Below, piece after piece: positions 1-4,371 of a DNA stretch of 8,736 bases. The first letter of the stretch is position 1; each line of letters starts with the position of its first letter. A program made the translations under genes and the position numbers. This stretch comes from Methylococcales bacterium (GTDB taxonomy: Bacteria; Pseudomonadota; Gammaproteobacteria; Methylococcales; UBA1147): the NCBI GenBank assembly GCA_024958995.1, contig JANXGZ010000094.1:1-8736 (forward strand), read 5' to 3'. Under the pieces are notes generated by a model. It did no database searches and was not told where the DNA came from. It saw only the letters and a list, made by a program, of their open reading frames with translations.

Positions 1-36
1 CTCAGAGACATCGTCGATTTCGCCGCGGAGATTTGA
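1..36 (+). CDS. 3' end of an upstream gene, possibly a c-type cytochrome (partial)
   Basis: Frame 1 is open from the left edge to a TGA at 34-36 and gives the C-terminal residues LRDIVDFAAEI. The gene starts outside the window. A tail of the form L-R-D-I-V-x-F/Y is common at the C-terminal helix of small c-type cytochromes, and such a gene would suit a quinoprotein cluster. Eleven residues cannot establish a family, so the cytochrome reading is only a guess from context. The next gene on the same strand starts 64 nt downstream. Confidence 0.5.
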   Translation, partial: LRDIVDFAAEI

Positions 37-60
37 ACAATCCATCAGGATTCATACAAT
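33..60 (+). promoter_or_regulatory. Candidate sigma70-type promoter for the lipoprotein gene
   Basis: TTGAAC (33-38) and TACAAT (55-60) are separated by 16 nt. The -10 matches TATAAT at five of six positions and the -35 matches TTGACA at four. The -35 overlaps the stop codon of the upstream gene. Transcription would start near 67, giving a leader of about 34 nt. Co-transcription with the upstream gene is equally possible. Confidence 0.35.
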
Positions 61-100
61 ACGGCATCCATATCAACACAATTCTCGCAGGAATCAAATC

Positions 101-520
101 ATGAACACGCCGCATCGGGCATATACTCGCCTGGACTGGAACAAAAGAATCAAATGGGTTCAGACTACCGCGCTAGCCGTCTGCGCTGTCTTGACGGCTT
201 GTAGCACGGAACCCAAACAGGCACCGCAGGATACGGAATATCCGACCCAGGCCCGAGTGGAATACGTGCTCCAATGCATGGAACAAAACGGAGGTCAAAA
301 CTACGACACCTTGTACCCGTGTGTTTGCAGCATTGACAAGATCGCCACGCAAATGCCTTACGGCGATTTTGCCGAGGCCCAGACCTTTACCTTCATGCGC
401 AGTGCACCAGGTGAAGCTGGCGGCCTGTTCAGGGACCCACCGCGAGCAAAGGAGCTGAGAAAACGGCTCAAAGAAGCTGAAAGCCTGGCCAAGAAAGCTT
501 GCTTCGTCAAGGCGCGCTAA
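101..520 (+). CDS. Small cysteine-containing lipoprotein of unknown function
   Basis: The product is 139 aa. ATG at 101 is preceded by AGGA (89-92) at an 8-nt spacing. A basic N-terminal stretch of about 20 residues leads into a hydrophobic segment ending in the lipobox L31-T-A-C34, so it is predicted to be a lipoprotein exported by Sec and anchored through Cys34. The mature part is short and polar, with four further cysteines (59, 74, 76 and 134; 74 and 76 form a C-x-C) and a charged, helix-prone C-terminus from about residue 113. I do not recognise a named domain. No CxxCH haem site is present. The gene converges on the SoxYZ-like carrier gene, and this quinoprotein-related neighbourhood suggests a periplasmic accessory role, which is inference only. 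The n-region is long for a lipoprotein, so an internal start cannot be excluded. Confidence 0.85.
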   Translation: MNTPHRAYTRLDWNKRIKWVQTTALAVCAVLTACSTEPKQAPQDTEYPTQARVEYVLQCMEQNGGQNYDTLYPCVCSIDKIATQMPYGDFAEAQTFTFMRSAPGEAGGLFRDPPRAKELRKRLKEAESLAKKACFVKAR

Positions 521-557
521 ACCCCGGGGTTTCGGCCTGCATCCGGCCGGAAAACCG
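519..557. terminator. Possible bidirectional terminator between convergent genes
   Basis: A perfect 14-bp palindrome (519-532, AAACCCCGGGGTTT) overlaps the lipoprotein stop codon. A second GC-rich dyad follows at about 529-557, pairing GGTTTCGGCC with GGCCGGAAAACC through a bulge. The 47-nt gap between convergent stop codons is where such a structure is expected. Neither strand shows a strong U-tract after the stem, so intrinsic termination here is uncertain. Confidence 0.35.
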
Positions 558-567
558 TAATCGCGAT

Positions 568-1377
568 TCAGGGAGAAACTTCATAGGCTGAAACCCAGCT
601 CATCCCCTTGTTGTCATTCACTTCCGCTTTCAGGATTCCGTTCCGTTGGGGCATGAAATAGAATCTGAAATTGGGATCAGCACTGATCGCAATATCCGTT
701 TTCGCTGAAAGAACCGGCTGGTCATTGAACGTCACTTTCATCGTTTCAATGAAATGAGCCGGCTTGATCAGGCGGGTCACCTGATCCATCTGCATGCCGG
801 TAAGATTCGGATGACTGATCAGCAACTGCGTGAGTGCCGGCCTATCGATGGCAAGACCCCGGTCAACCCGGAACTTCATCCGGCCAATGCGCTTCATTGC
901 TTCTTCCAGATCGGCTCCCACAGGCGCGGAGCAACCTCCGGTCGCCTTCACAAACACCTTGTGCATGTGCAGTTCCCCGGTATTCAACCTGGCGATGGCA
1001 CGAACGTTAGAATAAGTGTTGATCCGTATCCGCATCGCCAAATCGGCTTTTCCACTCTCCGGGCTGAACTGGAAGTCGCCAACAAAGGGTTCTGGATTCT
1101 TGTCCACCAATAGCACAATCCGTTCAATGTAACGGACCGAACCCTGTTCCATCTTGGTGGTCACACTGATCGGCACGAGTGCCGGGTCTTCAGCCCGGTA
1201 CGGTGCCGTGAGCTCAATGACCTTGTCCGATTCGACAATTTTCTGTTCCCCGAAGTACCGGTTCCGCAAAACCGAATTCCATTCGCTTTCCGGATCTGCT
1301 GCTGCAATAGCCCATCCGCACTGGATCAAAAGACCCATCAACAAGGCACAGCCGAATAATCTCTTTGAATGAATCAT
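568..1377 (-). CDS. Quinoprotein dehydrogenase-associated SoxYZ-like carrier protein
   Basis: The product is 269 aa and resembles a fusion of the sulfur-carrier subunits SoxY and SoxZ. The start at 1377 is supported by GAGGT on the minus strand (1390-1386) at an 8-nt spacing and by the signal peptide that follows (basic start, hydrophobic core, A-rich cleavage region near residues 24-27). The SoxY-like half (about 30-150) ends in Gly147-Gly148-Cys149, matching the GGC swinging arm that carries thioester or thiosulfonate intermediates in SoxY; here it is internal and followed by S-A-P. The SoxZ-like half (about 165-269) has an SHPNLTG motif, a KPAHFI motif and a C-terminal W-x-S-A-Y stretch. 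The known family with this fusion sits beside PQQ-dependent dehydrogenases and its cargo is not established. It acts in the periplasm. It lies 92 nt downstream of lysR on the same strand and may be co-transcribed with it. Confidence 0.88.
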   Translation of the reverse strand: MIHSKRLFGCALLMGLLIQCGWAIAAADPESEWNSVLRNRYFGEQKIVESDKVIELTAPYRAEDPALVPISVTTKMEQGSVRYIERIVLLVDKNPEPFVGDFQFSPESGKADLAMRIRINTYSNVRAIARLNTGELHMHKVFVKATGGCSAPVGADLEEAMKRIGRMKFRVDRGLAIDRPALTQLLISHPNLTGMQMDQVTRLIKPAHFIETMKVTFNDQPVLSAKTDIAISADPNFRFYFMPQRNGILKAEVNDNKGMSWVSAYEVSP

Positions 1378-1469
1378 GAAACCCGACCTCACAGTTTTAG
1401 AAATAGATCGCTGATTATTACCATGTTTGCGGATCCACGAACGTTTGCTTCCATCAGTGACACACCCGT

Positions 1470-2372
1470 TCAAACCAGCAACTGGTTGTCTGCACAAAGC
1501 TCGAGGAATGCCGTGACCGCACGAGATCTCATCTTCTTTGTCGGCGCGAGAATGTTCAGTTGCCAGCGTAATCCCATCGGAGGATCGATACGCTGCCCCA
1601 CCAGTTCCGTGTCCCCCTCCTTCAGGGCCTGGGCCGAGGCAAATCCGATCCCTAGCCCTGCACGTACCGACGCCTTAACCCCGGCGACACCGTTCACCTG
1701 GATATTCGACGATACCTTGATCCCCTGTCGCTCCAGAGCATTCTCGAGAATCGTTCGCACACCAGAGCCCGGCTCACGCCAGATAACCTGATGATCGGCA
1801 AGCGCAGAGAAAGGCACTCCTGACTGGAAATTGGTAGCCAGTTCGTGATCCTTGCGGACAACCAGCACGATTTCGTCTTCGCACCATGGCAATAGTTCGT
1901 AACTGGCGGGTAGTGCGCTCAAATCCATCTCTCCTTCCACGAAGCCGACGTCGAGGTCGGACATGCACTGCACGATCTCTCTCGAATCGCCAGTTTTCAT
2001 GTAGACGTCCAGCCCCGGGTACAGGGTCTGCATTCGAACCACGTACTGAGGCAAATAGTAACTGCCGATGGTAACCGTCGAACCGATCCGAAGAACCCCG
2101 CTGTTGACCGTCTGTAGACGATGAACGTACTCCTCGATCCGGAACATCTCCTCGCGTAACTGTTCCGCGTGTTCCAGAAGACCTTCACCCGCCGGTGTCA
2201 GACGGATTCGGTGTCCCTCTCTTATATATAGCGGTTCACCAACAGCGTCCTGAAGCAACTTGAGGCGGCCTGAGACCGCAGGCTGACCGATATGCAAATG
2301 CTCCGCCGCCCGACTAATACTCTTGAACTGGCCAACCAGCGCGAAGGTCAGGATCTGGGACGGATTCATCAC
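1470..2372 (-). CDS. LysR-type transcriptional regulator, candidate regulator of fdhBA
   Basis: The product is 300 aa, a normal LysR length. Residues 1-60 form the winged helix-turn-helix (S-I-S-R-A-A-E-H-L-H-I-G-Q-P-A-V-S-G-R-L signature), followed by a linker helix to about 90 and a periplasmic-binding-protein-like effector domain from about 91 (G-V-L-R-I-G-S start) to the C-terminus. The first codon is GTG at 2372 with an ATG directly after it at 2369; neither has a clear Shine-Dalgarno, so the start is uncertain by one residue. It is divergently transcribed from fdhB, the usual arrangement for a LysR protein and its target, and LysR proteins such as FdsR control formate dehydrogenase operons in other bacteria. 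The effector is unknown; formate or another C1 intermediate is an inference. The SoxYZ-like gene follows on the same strand. Confidence 0.92.
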   Translation of the reverse strand: MMNPSQILTFALVGQFKSISRAAEHLHIGQPAVSGRLKLLQDAVGEPLYIREGHRIRLTPAGEGLLEHAEQLREEMFRIEEYVHRLQTVNSGVLRIGSTVTIGSYYLPQYVVRMQTLYPGLDVYMKTGDSREIVQCMSDLDVGFVEGEMDLSALPASYELLPWCEDEIVLVVRKDHELATNFQSGVPFSALADHQVIWREPGSGVRTILENALERQGIKVSSNIQVNGVAGVKASVRAGLGIGFASAQALKEGDTELVGQRIDPPMGLRWQLNILAPTKKMRSRAVTAFLELCADNQLLV

Positions 2373-2441
2373 TGGAAACCGCAGATAGATTCACACACGA
2401 CAAATGGATTCAAAAGCGTTTTCCTTACCTCAAAATGCCCT

Positions 2442-2469
2442 ATTATCACGAAAACTGATGTAAACTCAA
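2442..2469 (-). promoter_or_regulatory. Candidate promoter for lysR
   Basis: On the minus strand TTGAGT (2469-2464) and GATAAT (2447-2442) are 16 nt apart. The -10 matches TATAAT at five of six positions. Transcription would start near 2435 and give a leader of about 65 nt. The -35 lies inside the left arm of the inverted repeat at 2463-2488, so the regulator could affect its own expression. Confidence 0.5.
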
Positions 2470-2488
2470 AAAAAACATGATTTGAGTT
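2463..2488. promoter_or_regulatory. 8-bp inverted repeat, candidate LysR operator shared by divergent promoters
   Basis: AACTCAAA (2463-2470) and TTTGAGTT (2481-2488) are perfect inverted copies separated by 10 nt that include an A-run and CATGA. Each arm contains a TTGAGT hexamer usable as a -35 box, one directed at lysR and one at fdhB. LysR-family sites are imperfect dyads in divergent spacers near the -35 of the target, which fits. Binding by the neighbouring LysR protein is inferred, and part of the symmetry could simply come from two back-to-back -35 boxes. Confidence 0.5.
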
Positions 2489-2511
2489 ATGACTTGGATC
2501 TAGGCTAAAGT
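2482..2511 (+). promoter_or_regulatory. Candidate promoter for the fdhBA operon
   Basis: TTGAGT (2482-2487) and TAAAGT (2506-2511) are 18 nt apart, each matching its consensus at four of six positions. A weak basal promoter would suit activation by a LysR protein bound at the overlapping dyad. Transcription would start near 2517 and the leader would be about 110 nt, running through two hairpins. Confidence 0.38.
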
Positions 2512-2523
2512 CCCCCCCGCGCC

Positions 2524-2577
2524 AGGGTACGGTACAAACTACCACAACCCTAAGCCGACCAAGGTCGGCGTATTTTT
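2524..2577 (+). terminator. Tandem leader hairpins upstream of fdhB, terminator-like (candidate attenuator)
   Basis: The first structure is nested: AGGGT (2524-2528) pairs with ACCCT (2547-2551), and inside it GGTA (2531-2534) pairs with TACC (2540-2543) around the loop CAAAC. The second starts two nucleotides later: GCCGACC (2554-2560) is followed by AA and GGTCGGC (2563-2569), then GTATTTTTG. A GC-rich stem followed by a U-run has the form of an intrinsic terminator. It works in the + direction only, because the minus strand lacks a U-tract. No + strand gene lies between 520 and this point, so it most plausibly acts on the fdh leader transcript. No leader peptide is evident. Confidence 0.5.
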
Positions 2578-2616
2578 GCCTTCAGGCATGCGCGCGGCGG
2601 TAAATTTGCTGGTTTT

Positions 2617-2622
2617 GGAGGA
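2617..2622 (+). promoter_or_regulatory. Ribosome binding site that fixes the GTG start of fdhB
   Basis: GGAGGA lies 7 nt before the GTG at 2630. The same frame is open further upstream from TTG 2576 and ATG 2588, but those codons lie in or right after the terminator-like hairpin and have no Shine-Dalgarno, so the GTG is preferred. Confidence 0.85.
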
Positions 2623-2629
2623 CACAATC

Positions 2630-4330
2630 GTGTCGGTGACAAAAATAAATTTCGAACAGTTGCGAAAAAAGAAACGCACCGGCCCAAAGGGCCATGCGGT
2701 AGATCTGGTTGCACTCGAAGAAGTTCGGGTACTGTTGGCTGACGAACCAAGACGCCGGGACCTTCTGATCGAACACCTGCACAAGATACAGGATCACTTC
2801 AGACATGTCTCATCCAGGCATCTGGTCGCCCTGGCTCACGAAATGAAACTGTCCAGCGCCGAGGTTTACGAGGTTGCAAGTTTCTACCATCATTTCGACG
2901 TCGTTAAGGAAGGCCAGACTCCTCCACCGCCCCTGACTGTGCGGGTCTGCGAATCGGTTTCCTGCGAATTAGCCGGTGCCAAGCCGCTGCTCGAAGCACT
3001 GAAAGCCCGACTCGGCGATAACATCCGAGTGAAGACCGCTCCTTGCGTCGGTCGCTGTGAATTTGCACCCGTGGCCGTGGTCCACCAGAACCCGGTCGAT
3101 CACGCAACCGAGGAAAGAGTCTACTCGACAGTAAAATCTGCCGAAACAACTGCGACCCCCCCCAGCTACCTCGATTACGAAAGCTATCGCGCAAAAGGCG
3201 GTTACAAAACACTGATCAACTGCCTGGAAGGAAAAAGGGACTCATCCGAAATCATCGACATCATGGAACACTCAGGGCTCCGCGGGCTCGGTGGAGCCGG
3301 CTTCCCGGCGGGAAGAAAATGGCGGATCGTCAAGGGGTATCAAGGCCCTCGCTTGATGGCGGTGAATATTGACGAAGGCGAACCGGGCACCTTCAAGGAC
3401 CGGCACTATCTGGAGCGGGATCCGCACCGTTTTCTCGAGGGAGCACTGATTGCCGCGTGGGCTGTCGGGATCTCGAAAATCTACATTTATCTTCGCGACG
3501 AATATGCAGCCTGCCGTGAAATCCTGACCCGCGAAATCGCCTACCTGCAAAACCGGTTCCCAAACGCCGCCGAGCACCGAATTCCACCCATATACCTGAG
3601 GCGCGGCGCTGGCGCCTATATTTGTGGCGAAGAATCCGCCATGATCGAATCCATCGAGGGAAAACGAGGAATGCCTCGCCTTCGGCCCCCATTCCTGGCG
3701 GAAATAGGGCTGTTTGGTCGCCCTACACTTGAACACAACATGGAAACCCTGTTCTGGGTTCCGAACATTGTTGAAAAAGGACCGGAATGGTTTGCTTCCC
3801 AGGGAAGGCATGGCCGAAAAGGGCTACGCTCTTTTTCGGTCAGTGGCCGGGTACAGAACCCCGGAGTACACCTGGCGCCAGCAGGAGTCACGATGCGCGA
3901 ACTGATCGACGAATACTGCGGAGGCATGTTACCGGGTCATGAATTTTATGCCTATTTCCCCGGAGGAGCTTCTGGAGGCATTCTTCCAGCATCGATGGGT
4001 GAGATCCCGCTCGACTTCGACACGCTGAATGAATACGGATGCTTCATCGGTTCTGCTGCAATCATCGTTCTTTCCGACCAGGACAGCGCGAAGGAAGCCG
4101 CACTGAACGCAATGCGCTTCTTTGAAGATGAATCGTGTGGCCAGTGCACACCTTGCCGGGTCGGTACCGCGAAAGCCGCAACCCTGATGGAAGATGATCG
4201 CTGGGATCAGTCCTGTTTAGATGACCTGGCAACGGTCATGTGCGATGCCTCAATCTGCGGTCTCGGACAGGCTGCAGCCAACCCCATGCAGTCGATTTTC
4301 AAGTATTTTCCAGAAGAACTGACTAACTGA
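2630..4330 (+). CDS. fdhB: NAD-dependent formate dehydrogenase, beta subunit (NuoE-NuoF fusion)
   Basis: The product is 566 aa from the GTG start and is the diaphorase subunit that passes electrons from FdhA to NAD+ in the cytoplasm. Residues about 35-160 are NuoE-like with four [2Fe-2S] ligands Cys107, Cys112, Cys139 and Cys143. Residues about 180-560 are NuoF-like: a glycine-rich G-L-G-G-A-G-F-P motif (219-227), N-I-D-E-G-E-P-G (246-253) and G-A-Y-I-C-G-E-E-S (328-336) for FMN and NADH binding, then the [4Fe-4S] ligands Cys503, Cys506, Cys509 and Cys543. The fused form and length match the beta subunit of two-subunit enzymes such as Methylobacterium Fdh1B, unlike FdsG and FdsB, which are separate. 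A run of eight C (3156-3163) lies in the linker between the domains with the frame intact. fdhA follows after 41 nt, so the two form an operon. A complex I role is unlikely because no other nuo genes are present. Confidence 0.94.
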   Translation: MSVTKINFEQLRKKKRTGPKGHAVDLVALEEVRVLLADEPRRRDLLIEHLHKIQDHFRHVSSRHLVALAHEMKLSSAEVYEVASFYHHFDVVKEGQTPPPPLTVRVCESVSCELAGAKPLLEALKARLGDNIRVKTAPCVGRCEFAPVAVVHQNPVDHATEERVYSTVKSAETTATPPSYLDYESYRAKGGYKTLINCLEGKRDSSEIIDIMEHSGLRGLGGAGFPAGRKWRIVKGYQGPRLMAVNIDEGEPGTFKDRHYLERDPHRFLEGALIAAWAVGISKIYIYLRDEYAACREILTREIAYLQNRFPNAAEHRIPPIYLRRGAGAYICGEESAMIESIEGKRGMPRLRPPFLAEIGLFGRPTLEHNMETLFWVPNIVEKGPEWFASQGRHGRKGLRSFSVSGRVQNPGVHLAPAGVTMRELIDEYCGGMLPGHEFYAYFPGGASGGILPASMGEIPLDFDTLNEYGCFIGSAAIIVLSDQDSAKEAALNAMRFFEDESCGQCTPCRVGTAKAATLMEDDRWDQSCLDDLATVMCDASICGLGQAAANPMQSIFKYFPEELTN

Positions 4331-4371
4331 CAAATAACCTGGCAGATGAATGCCTCATGGAGTGATGACTC

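Noticed and set aside
754..1113. Plus-strand open frame of 119 codons within the SoxYZ-like gene
   Set aside because: The minus-strand product has a signal peptide and both Sox-type domains; the plus frame is a shadow.
1378..1469. Separate promoter for the SoxYZ-like gene in the gap after lysR
   Set aside because: A minus-strand TAATAAT is present but no acceptable -35 goes with it, so co-transcription with lysR is as likely.
1378..1497. 40-residue N-terminal extension of the SoxYZ-like gene to 1497
   Set aside because: It would overlap the end of lysR and bury the signal peptide; ATG 1377 has GAGGT at good spacing and starts directly with the signal peptide.
2576..2629. Upstream starts for fdhB at TTG 2576 or ATG 2588
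   Set aside because: They have no Shine-Dalgarno and lie in or right after the hairpin/U-tract; GTG 2630 has GGAGGA 7 nt upstream and begins the conserved-looking protein.
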